In this document: one piece after another, positions 1 through 8,850 of the stretch
Position numbering within the stretch: position 1 is the first letter of the stretch
Layout of the letters: each line of letters starts with the position of its first letter
NCBI GenBank assembly: GCA_028691615.1
Contig: JAQUYX010000009.1
Location: 1 to 38,450, forward strand
Reading direction: 5' to 3'
From: Victivallaceae bacterium
GTDB lineage: Bacteria > Verrucomicrobiota > Lentisphaeria > Victivallales > Victivallaceae
DNA: 38,450 nucleotides
Translations under genes and position numbers: made by a program
The notes under the pieces: generated by a model
What the model was told of the DNA's origin: nothing
The model's database searches: none
The model's input: the letters and a program-made list of their open reading frames with translations, nothing else

Positions 1-2790
1 GGCCTCCTCGTAGGATATCTTTTCATAATACCCGCGCTCGGCCTCCCGGACGTCTTTGCGGTGAAACATCGTCGCCGTCGCAGGCCAGAATGCCAGTTTC
101 AAATAATGTTCGGAGAGCGTGAACGGTCCAAGCATCGGACGCAATTCCCGCAGCGTCCCGTGATTCATAGTGTATTCGAACTGGAAAAGCGTCCAGTTGT
201 GCATCGATGCGTAGGCCGGGAGATACACCGAAGCGTCCACATGATATTCATTGGTCGCCCCCACGCTCCATTCGGTCAGCGCATAGGGCCGCCCCGCCAC
301 ACGCCTGCTGGCAATCGACTCCATAATTCCGCCGGTACGCGACTTCACCGAGGGATTCGGATTAAAAAGCACCTGATCGAAATTCCAGCCGTTGTCCACC
401 ACCGGATGCGCCCAATACGCATGACGGTCAAACACGTCGCAATCTCGGGTATTCGCGTAAAAATCAAGGATTTCAGTCGTCCAATGATTGCTTCCGAGAA
501 TTGCCGAGCGGTACTTGAGCGAACGCAAATGCTGCACCATTTCGCGGAAATAATCCGTGTTCAATTCAGCATAGAAACGTTTCAAATCGGCGGTGCGCAC
601 CGCCGAGGCGGGAAAGGTTCCTCCGTCGGGAAGCGCCACCGTCCCCAGCTTCGGGTCTTCCTCCGGGCGCAATGCGCCATTCCATGCTTTGTCGAGCGCT
701 TCCCGGGTGGAATAGCGCCGGAGCAAATATTTTTGAAATTCCGCGGTGAATTCTTTACGGATTTCAGGATGTTTGATCGCGTCGCGAACCGCCGGATAGA
801 GCAGACTGGTTTCGTTGGCGATTTGAAGGATCGCAATGCCGGGATCTTCGGCAATGCTTAGATTGGTATACGGGTTCCGGGCAGTCAGAAGGCGCGTAGT
901 GAATTGTTTCTGCAGCGTTCGGATTTTCCGGGAAACCAGCTGGTTATTGACCCAATTGACCCCTTTGATCTCGGGATATTCAAAGTCCCTGACCACGCGT
1001 CCGGGCGTCAGATCCAATTCCACATAAATCCCGTTTTTCTTGAGCTCGGAAAGGAAATAGAACAAGCGGTCGATCCGCTCCGGATCAAAGATCATTTTCC
1101 CATCGGTTTGAAAAATCCGGCTGCTGGGATCGTCTCCGCCCACGCCGATGATCCGAACGATATTCACCCCGTAGCCGCGCAGCTTCCGGGCATTTTGCGC
1201 AAGCTCCGTATGCCCCATAAGGAGAAATTTGCCGTGACTGGCAATCACCATTCCGAGGAACCTTGCTTCGGAGTTGTCGGCAAACCGGAATTTCTCGCCA
1301 TCTACCGAAACAGGACCAAATTTTCCCGCCGGCGCCGGCACCAGATCGGAGACATCAAGGATGGATTTTTGAACCGACGCTTCGTCAATGCGCTCGTTCA
1401 ATGCAATCCATTTGGAATCATCCACCGTCGGCGCGGCTTCCTCCTGCGGCAGCAAGGGTTTGCGATTGACCGCCGTAATTCCGGCCAGCAGCACCATGCT
1501 CTTGCCCAGATGCTGGGTATCCGAGCGGTGACTCTTGGGCCGGATCGTCGGATCGGACACTTGCAGGGTGATGGAGGTAATCGCCTTGTCCGGGTACGGA
1601 TTGCTCCACGGATAGATGACCAGTCCTTTGCCTTGGGTCGCACCGGGAACCATGCTCCAGCCCATGATGTATTCCTTGCCCGGGCCTGCGGTCCACCAGT
1701 TGGCAATCGTCTCGCAATGAATTAATTTCTGATCGAAAGAGGAACCGTCCTCGTAACCAATGATGTAATGCCCGGGCACTTCACTGGCCCATGCCGAAGC
1801 GTGGAGAAAATAGAGACCGCGGGCTTTGATTTTTTCCACGGGAATGGTCACTTTTTCCGGCAAACGCAGTTTCCGTCCGGCGTGGGCGACCGCAACGATC
1901 TGCCGCCCCTGGTTTTTCTTGGGATCGGCAATCAAAAAGGGGATGCTGCCAAATTTGTGATTGCCGGAAATTTGAAATGCCCGCAGATCGTCGTCCGGGC
2001 CCTTGTCCGTCCAACCGCATACGCCGTCGTCGGCGACCGGATCCGCGACGGTGTTGTTGACCGCCTTGTCCAGCGGAATCGGGGTGAACTGGTAATTCAT
2101 TCCGTCAAAGGCTTTGCGGGAGACGCGAATCCCCTGATACCGAAAATCCAGCTCCATCGGCGTACTTCTGCCCACCTTTCCCCGGTCTCCGGGCGATAAG
2201 GCGATCACGAAGCGCTTGTCGCCCCAGCGGCGCAAATCGGAGATCGTCACATAGAAATCGCCGGAAATCTCAATCTCCGACCCGTTCACGGGAATCCGAA
2301 GCGCCTTGACTTTTTCGGCAAACAGCTGTGTTTTCTCATATTTTCCCGGGAGATTCCACTTTTTCCCGTCGGCAAAAAGCGTCATGGCGGAAGCCGGAAC
2401 CATCAGGACAAACGATGCCGTGCGAATGGAGGTCCCCTCCGGGAGATCCAACTGATAGCGCCAGTTCACCGCGTCCTCGCCGTGAACCGTCAGTTTTTTC
2501 CTGATCGTGCAAAGGTCCTGAGGACCTTCCCACGGCTGGAATTTGCAAAGCCAGATGCGGCTGTCCAACTCAATGGTCGAAGGATTCCCGACGCATTTGC
2601 TGTTTTTCAACATCTCGCTGGCGCCCTTGCGACCGTCGCCGACACTGAACATGGCGCGAATATCGCCGATTTCAAAACAGCCGTTGCTATGAATTTTCAT
2701 CCAGGACGGCGGCGTAACCTCCCCGCCCGAAAGCACCGGCAGAACAAGAGCAAGCCACGCCAAAACAAAAAACTTTTTTCGCATTTTCAT
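1..2790 (-). CDS. Secreted clan GH-A type glycoside hydrolase (3' end outside window)
   Basis: 930 codons are present and the frame is still open at the left edge. A signal peptide (residues 1-22, KKFFVLAWLALVLPVL core) is followed by a beta-rich module (about 25-215) homologous to the whole mature protein of the next gene upstream, then a middle domain and a TIM-barrel-like region (about 480-900). The barrel has the clan GH-A signature: an Asn-Glu pair in IANET (E660, expected acid/base) and a Glu in ALTEWS (E840, expected nucleophile). It probably cleaves a glycan outside the cytoplasm; whether it belongs to GH5, GH42 or an unassigned family cannot be read here. Start: ATG at 2790 has AAGGA about 9 nt upstream; a second ATG two codons later is possible. 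It begins 19 nt after the upstream stop, so the two genes likely form one operon. Confidence 0.8.
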   Translation of the reverse strand, partial: MKMRKKFFVLAWLALVLPVLSGGEVTPPSWMKIHSNGCFEIGDIRAMFSVGDGRKGASEMLKNSKCVGNPSTIELDSRIWLCKFQPWEGPQDLCTIRKKLTVHGEDAVNWRYQLDLPEGTSIRTASFVLMVPASAMTLFADGKKWNLPGKYEKTQLFAEKVKALRIPVNGSEIEISGDFYVTISDLRRWGDKRFVIALSPGDRGKVGRSTPMELDFRYQGIRVSRKAFDGMNYQFTPIPLDKAVNNTVADPVADDGVCGWTDKGPDDDLRAFQISGNHKFGSIPFLIADPKKNQGRQIVAVAHAGRKLRLPEKVTIPVEKIKARGLYFLHASAWASEVPGHYIIGYEDGSSFDQKLIHCETIANWWTAGPGKEYIMGWSMVPGATQGKGLVIYPWSNPYPDKAITSITLQVSDPTIRPKSHRSDTQHLGKSMVLLAGITAVNRKPLLPQEEAAPTVDDSKWIALNERIDEASVQKSILDVSDLVPAPAGKFGPVSVDGEKFRFADNSEARFLGMVIASHGKFLLMGHTELAQNARKLRGYGVNIVRIIGVGGDDPSSRIFQTDGKMIFDPERIDRLFYFLSELKKNGIYVELDLTPGRVVRDFEYPEIKGVNWVNNQLVSRKIRTLQKQFTTRLLTARNPYTNLSIAEDPGIAILQIANETSLLYPAVRDAIKHPEIRKEFTAEFQKYLLRRYSTREALDKAWNGALRPEEDPKLGTVALPDGGTFPASAVRTADLKRFYAELNTDYFREMVQHLRSLKYRSAILGSNHWTTEILDFYANTRDCDVFDRHAYWAHPVVDNGWNFDQVLFNPNPSVKSRTGGIMESIASRRVAGRPYALTEWSVGATNEYHVDASVYLPAYASMHNWTLFQFEYTMNHGTLRELRPMLGPFTLSEHYLKLAFWPATATMFHRKDVREAERGYYEKISYEEA

Positions 2791-2809
2791 CCGTAAAATT
2801 CCTTAGCTT

Positions 2810-3484
2810 TTATGGATTCACGCCGGTGCGGGTGATCGTTATTTCCAGCGAATCGTTGTTTTTCACTTTGCCCTTGTCGCCCAGATGGAAGGCCAGCAGA
2901 ATCCGACGGTCTTTCCATTTTCTCAAATCGGTCAGAGAGAGAAACCAGTTGCCGGAAAATTCCAGTTCCGCATTGCCGCGGCGAAGCCGAACCGATTTGG
3001 CATTGCCGCGATAGATGGTCGTCCTGTCGTATTGCGCCGGAATCTCAAAATCCTTGCCGTCGATGGATAGTTTCATGGCTTCCGCGGGAAGAAACAAATT
3101 GAAGCTGGAAGAAACCACCGTCGTCGGTTCGGGAAGGACAAGCTGATATTTCAGTGCCACGCAATCGGAACCCCGAACCGTCAGCTGCTTCTCAATCCGG
3201 CAAAGTTCCTCTCCGCCCTTCCACGGGCGGAAATCGCATTTCCAAAAACAAGTATTCTGCTGATCCGGCGCGACACTTCTCACGCCTTTGCTGTTTTGAA
3301 ACGATTCCGTCGCTCCGATTTTGCCGTTGCCCACGGCCATAACGGTCATCATATCCCCGAGATTGAAGCATCCGTTGGAATGGACTTTCATCCACGACGG
3401 AAATGCGATCTCGGCGGCGCCGGTCGAAAGACCAAAACTCAAAGTGAATGCGGCCAGAAACATTGTGACAATCTTCGTTCTCAT
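2810..3484 (-). CDS. Small secreted protein: stand-alone copy of the hydrolase N-terminal module
   Basis: 224 aa with signal peptide (MRTKIVTMFLAAFTLSFGLS). The mature part aligns end to end with residues 25-215 of the downstream glycoside hydrolase: both have PSWMK-hydrophobic-HSNGCF, then a W-x-C-x-F-x-PW block, a KxLTV-G strand and a SLTDLRKW / TISDLRRW block. The pattern suggests a carbohydrate-binding or accessory beta-sandwich; no catalytic motif is visible. The open frame extends upstream to 3721, but the start at 3484 is preferred because it opens a clean signal peptide and follows a GGGGGAG element. The promoter at 3536-3564 lies inside the longer reading frame, which also argues against the upstream start. 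Function unknown. Confidence 0.75.
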   Translation of the reverse strand: MRTKIVTMFLAAFTLSFGLSTGAAEIAFPSWMKVHSNGCFNLGDMMTVMAVGNGKIGATESFQNSKGVRSVAPDQQNTCFWKCDFRPWKGGEELCRIEKQLTVRGSDCVALKYQLVLPEPTTVVSSSFNLFLPAEAMKLSIDGKDFEIPAQYDRTTIYRGNAKSVRLRRGNAELEFSGNWFLSLTDLRKWKDRRILLAFHLGDKGKVKNNDSLEITITRTGVNP

Positions 3485-3535
3485 AACTCCCCCTTTTTTC
3501 GTTTGACCGAGTTCCGTCTCTAATCGTCCGTCTCT

Positions 3536-3564
3536 AATATAGTTTGCCGAAGATCGTTCAACAA
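3536..3564 (-). promoter_or_regulatory. Predicted sigma70 promoter of the module-hydrolase operon
   Basis: On the minus strand, -35 TTGTTG (3564-3559), a 17-bp spacer and -10 TATATT (3541-3536). The start codon is about 50 nt downstream. An 11-bp direct repeat (TTAGAGACGGA on the transcribed strand; 3527-3537 and 3513-3523) begins at the -10 and runs through the predicted +1, where a repressor could bind. Confidence 0.55.
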
Positions 3565-3582
3565 TAAAAAAAGAAGGCATTT

Positions 3583-3631
3583 TTTTATAAAAAACAACTG
3601 TTTTCATATCGATATTAATAAAAAAAACAGT
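3583..3631 (-). terminator. Weak hairpin with T-rich tail downstream of the prepilin peptidase
   Basis: ACTGTTTT (3597-3604) pairs with AAAACAGT (3624-3631) across a 19-nt loop. On the minus strand it is followed by a T-rich run. The stem is AT-rich and 115 nt beyond the stop codon, so termination is plausible but not strong. Confidence 0.35.
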
Positions 3632-3745
3632 CGATCGCATCCAAAAAACGTGGACAACATGAAATGCAAATTCGTCGCAGGACGCAACAAAAATCACCGC
3701 CGCAAGAAGCGCTCGCCGCAATCGGGCAATGCCACTTGCAAGGAT

Positions 3746-4603
3746 TCAGAACGGCAGCAGCGGCGCAAGCTTGCTCCCCAGAAAAATCCAGACAAAAGTC
3801 CCCAGCGCAATGAATGGACCAAACGCAATCGCATACCCGCGAATCCGTTTTTTTCCGGCGGAAAACAGCACCGCGCCCACGGCGCATATCACCCCGAAAC
3901 CCGAGGCGAATAGCAGAATAAAAAAGACGCCCGTTCCGCCGAAAAGGCCACCTGCTGCAATCAGGAGCTTCACATCTCCCCAGCCCAACGCGTCCCCGCC
4001 GAACAGCGCCTTCCCCAACAAGGCGAAACATGCAAGAATCACTCCCGTCGCCAGCATAATTCCAACGGCATGACACAGCCCCCGCAGCGGACTAGGCATC
4101 CCGAAGGCCGACGGCAGCACCGTCGCGCCCACGATTGCAAATCCGATGAAAAAATAAGTCAGCCGATTCGGGATAATCCGATGCTCCGCGTCAATCCATG
4201 CTGCGGGAATCATCAGTGACAGCGCCGCAAATTGCGGCAGCGTCGTCAAAAAGTCCGCCCCCGAAAATCCGCATCTCAACCAGATGCCCAGCGCCAGAAG
4301 CCCCGTGAGCAGTTCCACAATCAAATAGCGCGGCGAAATCTTCTGGCCGCACCCCGAACACCGTCCGCGCAGCGCCAGATAGCTCACGACCGGCAAATTT
4401 TCATACCAACGAATCGGATGCCCGCAGTTCGGACAATGCGACGGCACCCGGACAATACTTTCGCGCCGGGGCATTCGCCAGATGCAGACGTTCAGGAAAC
4501 TCCCGACGCAAAGCCCGAACAGCAAACTCCACACCCCGCCGACCACAATCAGGCTGTTCCGATCAGAAATCAGCCAGGAAATCATCTCATCGCACCAATT
4601 CAT
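3746..4603 (-). CDS. Type IV prepilin peptidase / N-methylase (A24 family)
   Basis: 285 aa membrane aspartyl protease that cleaves the leader of type IV pilins and pseudopilins at the cytoplasmic membrane and methylates the new N-terminus. Visible: GSFLNVCIWRMPR near the N-terminus, two CxxC pairs (CPNC, CSGC) forming the zinc-binding cytoplasmic domain of the bifunctional type, about seven hydrophobic segments, and the two catalytic Asp motifs (WIDAEHRIIPN and GWGDVKL). Length is normal for PilD/GspO. Start 4603 is chosen because GGAGG sits 9 nt upstream; it overlaps the 3' end of aroE by 17 nt, suggesting coupling. A likely substrate, the pilin-like protein at 17466-18224, is in the same window. 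Confidence 0.92.
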   Translation of the reverse strand: MNWCDEMISWLISDRNSLIVVGGVWSLLFGLCVGSFLNVCIWRMPRRESIVRVPSHCPNCGHPIRWYENLPVVSYLALRGRCSGCGQKISPRYLIVELLTGLLALGIWLRCGFSGADFLTTLPQFAALSLMIPAAWIDAEHRIIPNRLTYFFIGFAIVGATVLPSAFGMPSPLRGLCHAVGIMLATGVILACFALLGKALFGGDALGWGDVKLLIAAGGLFGGTGVFFILLFASGFGVICAVGAVLFSAGKKRIRGYAIAFGPFIALGTFVWIFLGSKLAPLLPF

Positions 4604-5450
4604 TTTGCGAAGCCTCCAGTGCTGTTCGCATTGCCTCTTCGTCGGGGGAAATGCCCGTCCAAAAGAAAAACGAAGCGCTTCCCTGATAGAGCAGCATCCC
4701 CGCGCCGTCGGATGCCAAGAGATTGCGCTGCCGCGCCGCCCGAAGCAGCTTCGTTTCGTGATAAATAAAGTCGAAAACCGCGCAAGTTGCGCCGTCCAGA
4801 TCCTCTTCCGGAAACAACGGTGCATCCTCTTTGCGCAAACCGCAGCTGGTCGCCTGAATCAGCAGATCGCAGGTCGTCAAAATCTTCCGCAGCGCGGGGC
4901 GGTCCGTAGCGGAAACCACATCAACCGTCTGCGTTTTTCCTGCGTGCGCCAAAAGTTTCTCCGCCAGCATCTGTGCGGTGGATTGCGTGCGGTTGATCAA
5001 CGTCAGATGTTTGACGCCACAATGCAACAGAAGATGCCAAGCTGCGGCGCTGCCCGCCCCGCCGACGCCCCAGATAATTACATGTCGCTGCGCAAAATCA
5101 AATCCCAGTCGTTCGCGCACCGCGCGTTCAACGCCGATTCCATCGGTGGAGCAGCCCCGGAGAAGCCCCGACGGCATAACCTTGACGGTATTGACACTCT
5201 CTGCCAGACGCGCAGCCGGATCGATTTCATCCAGAAAAGGCAGAATCGCATTTTTATGCGGCACAGTCACATTAAATCCGCGAAGGTGGGTGCGCGCGAA
5301 GTCGACGAAAGCCCCCAGCTCCTCCGGGCGGACGAGTCGTTTGCCATATCGCGCGGGAAGTCCCGCCGCACGGAATGCGGCATTTTGCATTTCGGGCGAC
5401 TTGCTGTGCGCAATCGGATCACCAATGACCAAATATTCCAAATCTTCCAT
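4587..5450 (-). CDS. aroE: Shikimate 5-dehydrogenase
   Basis: 287 aa cytoplasmic NADP-dependent reductase converting 3-dehydroshikimate to shikimate in aromatic amino acid synthesis. Shikimate-site residues are all present: S16 and S18 in HSKSP, K66 in NVTVPHK, N87 in SVNTV, D103 in STDG. The dinucleotide loop GVGGAGSAA and the NRT motif that usually contacts NADP follow. The C-terminal GMLLYQGSASF with its conserved Gln is intact. The frame is open to another ATG at 5513, but family homology starts at the chosen Met (EYLVIGDPIAHS). No convincing ribosome-binding site precedes 5450, so 5513 remains possible. The gene is joined to the prepilin peptidase by a 17-nt overlap. Confidence 0.92.
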   Translation of the reverse strand: MEDLEYLVIGDPIAHSKSPEMQNAAFRAAGLPARYGKRLVRPEELGAFVDFARTHLRGFNVTVPHKNAILPFLDEIDPAARLAESVNTVKVMPSGLLRGCSTDGIGVERAVRERLGFDFAQRHVIIWGVGGAGSAAAWHLLLHCGVKHLTLINRTQSTAQMLAEKLLAHAGKTQTVDVVSATDRPALRKILTTCDLLIQATSCGLRKEDAPLFPEEDLDGATCAVFDFIYHETKLLRAARQRNLLASDGAGMLLYQGSASFFFWTGISPDEEAMRTALEASQNELVR

Positions 5451-5606
5451 CTGCGGGACTGCTTCGGATACTCCGTCCTCTCTCTCTAAAAAAAGTCCGG
5501 GCGAGCGGCACAAAAAAAGAAAAAGCCACTTCGCGCCGGAACTATTTTGCCGCTTCCACAGCAGGAGAGCCTTCCCCCGCCCGGAAGCGTGAATTCATCC
5601 AACGGC

Positions 5607-6119
5607 TTATTTCCCGATCTCGATCAACTTGCAATCGGAAATTTCCAGCTTGCCGCCCACGGGCATCGTGCCGAACCCGATCTGCGGAACCCGGTAGCTG
5701 CCATTGACATCGGTTTTGGGCGTAAAGCTCAGGGAGACCGTCTGCGGCACATCTTTTTTAAGCGAGAAGCTCTTGGTTCCCAACGACTGGTAAGGAGAAC
5801 CGGACTGAATCACACCAAAGACAAAAGAGCAATCAACATTGGCCAATGCCTTGCATTCCAGACGGTAGGTGGTTCCGCTCTTGAATTCGCTCTTGCGATT
5901 GCACCAGACTTGCGCAGTGGTTGCATTAGTCTTCGCGCCTTGCGCATTTTGGAGAAGCTCGGCAATGATCTTCCCGTCCACATAGCGGCACTTCGTCTTC
6001 TGTTCCTTGATGCTCCACGATTTAAGATTTTCTTTCTTCGCCACATCCGGCATTACCATATCCGCGAACACAACTCCGGCGCAGCACAACGCGGCCAACA
6101 AACAGACTGTCTTTCTCAT
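5607..6119 (-). CDS. Small secreted beta-rich protein, unknown function
   Basis: 170 aa. A clear signal peptide (MRKTVCLLAALCCAGVVFA, cleavage before D20) is followed by about 150 residues of alternating short beta strands ending KLEISDCKLIEI. This is the usual layout of jelly-roll carbohydrate-binding modules, such as those at 14697 and in the GH13 enzyme, but sequence similarity to them is too weak to claim homology by eye. No catalytic motif. Start 6119 has AAAAGGAG about 9 nt upstream. It is separated from aroE by 156 nt and has its own promoter. Confidence 0.75.
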   Translation of the reverse strand: MRKTVCLLAALCCAGVVFADMVMPDVAKKENLKSWSIKEQKTKCRYVDGKIIAELLQNAQGAKTNATTAQVWCNRKSEFKSGTTYRLECKALANVDCSFVFGVIQSGSPYQSLGTKSFSLKKDVPQTVSLSFTPKTDVNGSYRVPQIGFGTMPVGGKLEISDCKLIEIGK

Positions 6120-6152
6120 TGAAAAATACTCCTTTTCCCGTTTTCCTCAGGA

Positions 6153-6220
6153 TTGTCATGACAAGGCGGAAAATTCGCCTGTTCCCTCTTCAAAGGTAGC
6201 ATATTTTTCTTCAAAGTCAA
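6153..6220 (-). promoter_or_regulatory. Promoter and palindromes upstream of the small secreted protein
   Basis: Minus strand: -35 TTGACT (6220-6215), 16-bp spacer, -10 TACCTT (6198-6193). Between the predicted transcription start and the gene lie a perfect 12-bp palindrome TTGTCATGACAA (6153-6164) and, directly beside it, an interrupted one, GGCG-N7-CGCC (6165-6179). Either could be an operator or leader structure. Confidence 0.45.
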
Positions 6221-6381
6221 GCAATCGCAAGGGTTACGCTTTGACTTTTTGTATGGATGGCACGGAATCCAAATTTTATCGCATTAAATTATGTCTTTTC
6301 ACTGGCATTTCCAGTCCGAACGAATTATAATACGAAAAAACAGACTGCGACCTCAAAGAAAACGCAATCACGCTGGACAAA

Positions 6382-6961
6382 ATGCATTTCGATTCTTTTT
6401 CGGAGAAAATCACACCGTTTCCTGTTTTCGGCGCACTTTATTACTGCGGAGCCAAAACAGGCCCCTCATGGCTGCTGGACACCGACGACGGAATCGTCCT
6501 GATCGACACGGGAATGCCCCAGACCTTTTATCTGCTGATCGATTCGATCGTGACGCTGGGTTTTCGCCCGGGCGACATTCGGCATATTCTGCATTCCCAC
6601 GGGCATTACGACCACATCGGCGCAACAGCAGCGCTTCGCAAACTCACCGGCGCAACCACTTACATCGGCAGCGGCGATGAAAATTACGTCAACGGCAAAC
6701 TCCCTCACACGCAAGTTTTTGAAGGACTACAATTTAAGCGAACAGTGCCAAATGGACTTCCTCGCCAGTTTGGACCGGGCGGAAAAAGAACCGGTCGATC
6801 TATGCGTCCCCAATCATATCACGCACGGCCCCATGCTGGAACGGGTCGCCGCGGGCATGCGGCTTTATGAGCCGGGCGACTGGCGGAAAATGTTAAACAT
6901 ATATCGCCAAAAATACCACGCGATGATTTCCGCCGAGGAGCGTTCTACCAAACTTGCCTGA
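6382..6961 (+). pseudogene. Metallo-beta-lactamase-fold hydrolase, frameshifted and internally deleted
   Basis: The first frame (6382 onward) encodes a good metallo-beta-lactamase N-terminus: strand pair WLLDTDDGIVLIDTG, then the zinc motif HSHGHYDHIG (HxHxDH). Around 6701-6730 homology jumps to the +1-shifted frame ending at 6961, which reads as a normal family C-terminus (VDLCVPNHITHGPMLER, with the terminal His). The two pieces total about 190 residues against roughly 280-300 for related subclass-B3-like proteins. The central segment carrying the GHTPG zinc histidine is missing. It is therefore both deleted and frameshifted and should be inactive. No strong ribosome-binding site is visible. 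It ends 14 nt from the convergent RND gene. Confidence 0.8.
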
Positions 6962-6975
6962 TCGCCCCCCCCGAC

Positions 6976-8850
6976 TCAGCGCCGGTCCTTCACAAAAAGA
7001 AAATACATCGCGGGAATCAGATACAGCGTCAACGCCGTCGAAAAGGTCAATCCCCCTACCACGCCGATTCCGCAGGAAGAACGGATTTCCGACCCCAGTC
7101 CCGTGCCGAACGCCATCGGCAGAATCCCGATGATGCTGGTCAAGGATGTCATCAGAATCGCCCGGAATTTACTCCGGCAGGCCAACAGCATCGCCTCGTG
7201 CGGCGACACTCCGTCGCGCGTCAGATTGCCGACCTCGTCCATCATCAGAATCGCGTTGTTAACCACAATGCCGATCATCATGACCGCGCCGAGCATTCCC
7301 ACAATCGAGAACGGCGTGTGCGTCAGATGCAGCAGCAAAAACATCCCGACAAATCCGAGCGGTACCGTGAACATAATCAAAAACGGTTTGGACCAGGATT
7401 CCATAATTGCCGCAATCAGCAAATAAGTCAGCACAACCGCCGCCAGAAATGCCGTTTTGAAATCCGCAAGCCCGTCCGCCATCATCTCCGCCTGTCCAAA
7501 ATACGCCAGAACATATCCCGTCGGCAAACGCGGCGCCAGCTGGGTATTCAAGAGATCCACCAGATTGCTCAACGACGCCCCTTTAACCGGATTGGCATAA
7601 ATCCACGAACACCGCTGCTTGTCCTGGCGCCGGATGCACAGCGAAACCGGTTCCGGTTTGAGCCGTGTCACCGTTTCCAGATTCAACGGTTTCCCATTGC
7701 GCGACCCGACAATCAGCCGCGACAGCGAATCCACGCCTTCGGCCTCGTCGGTCCGGATTCTCATATCATAGGAACGCCCTTTGACTTTATAAGTTCCGCT
7801 TTCCACGCCGTCAAAGAACCCAAGCGCTTCCAGACCGACGGTATCCGCGTCCATCGACAGATTGCGCAGCACCGGCCGGTCGGGAATCAGATAGATGCGA
7901 GGCTTCCCCGGCCGCACTGTCGAATCCAAATCGGTGGCGATGCCGGAACGGCGCAGGATTTCCCCCCCCTCCCGCGCGAAGCGATCAAGCTGCTCGGGAT
8001 CGGGCCCGGTAATATACGCGGTCAAATCGGCGCCGGAGGTTCCGGTAATGACCGGGATCGCCAGATTGAATTGCAGATTGTCGTATTTCTCCATGTGCTT
8101 TCGGACATCCTCAAGGAGAACTGTCACGGATTCCCGTTTGTCCCGGTCGATCAGCCGAATGACGATTCCGGCCAGATAAACGCCTTCATTAAGCTGCCCG
8201 GTGGTCGCGTTGCGGTAGCCCACGGTAGCGGCAACCTTCTCGACATACGGTAGTTTCCGAAGATCTTCGAGGATTGTTTCGACTTTTTTGGCGTTGGCGG
8301 CCAAACTGCTGTCGGCGGGAAATTCGCAGTTCAAAGTGATCTCGCCTCGGTCGTTGCTCGGAATAAAAGAGAAGTTCAGCTGCGGCAGCGTCCACGCCAG
8401 AAGCGCTGCGGAAGCGACAAAGATCCCCACCACCACCACCAAAGCATGCGTCCGGACAAAGGCCAGCGAACGAATAAAATGTTCCAACACCGCATCGTAC
8501 CCTTTGTCCCATTTCCGCGCGAACCATCCGTTGTTCCCCTGCCCCGAAGAGGAGAGCATCCGCGAAGCCAGAATCGGCGTGAGCGTGAAGGTAATGAAAA
8601 TCGAAATCAACGTCACCAGCACCATCACTCCCGCGAACGGTCCGACAATCAGCCCGGCCACGGAGGTCATTGTGGCGATCGGCACAAAGACCACCAGATT
8701 GGTGAGCGAACTGGCCAGAACCGCGTTTGCCACCGAAGTGGTGCCGGTGACGGCGGCGGCGACGGGAGTGTCGCCGACGGAAAGCCGTTTAAAAATGCTC
8801 TCGATGACCACCACGGAGTTGTCCACCAGCACCCCGCAGGCACAGCCGAG
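6976..8850 (-). pseudogene. RND efflux transporter, C-terminal part after an in-frame amber stop
   Basis: 624 codons that continue exactly the frame of the N-terminal part at 8851-10026. The segment starts LGCACGVLVDNSVVVIES, the transmembrane helix 4 motif carrying the proton-relay Asp. It contains the rest of the first membrane domain, the second periplasmic domain (from about LNFSFIPSNDRGEI) and the last membrane bundle with GVVVNNAILMMDE-type and FRAILMT motifs. The C-terminus KDRR is complete. Together with the N-terminal part it would make 1016 residues, normal for HAE1/AcrB-type pumps. A GTG at 8832 could in principle start translation but would yield half a pump. Confidence 0.8.

Noticed and set aside
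61-1725. Long plus-strand reading frames at 61-861 and 904-1725
   Set aside because: They are antisense to the hydrolase, whose minus-strand frame is open for 930 codons with signal peptide, catalytic motifs and a paralogous module.
5551-5589. Inverted repeat CGCTTCC / GGAAGCG between the secreted protein and aroE as a terminator
   Set aside because: 25-nt loop and no T run on either side.
6677-6770. Programmed frameshift in the metallo-beta-lactamase-fold gene
   Set aside because: No slippery sequence or downstream structure was recognised, and a functional middle segment is missing whichever frame is read.
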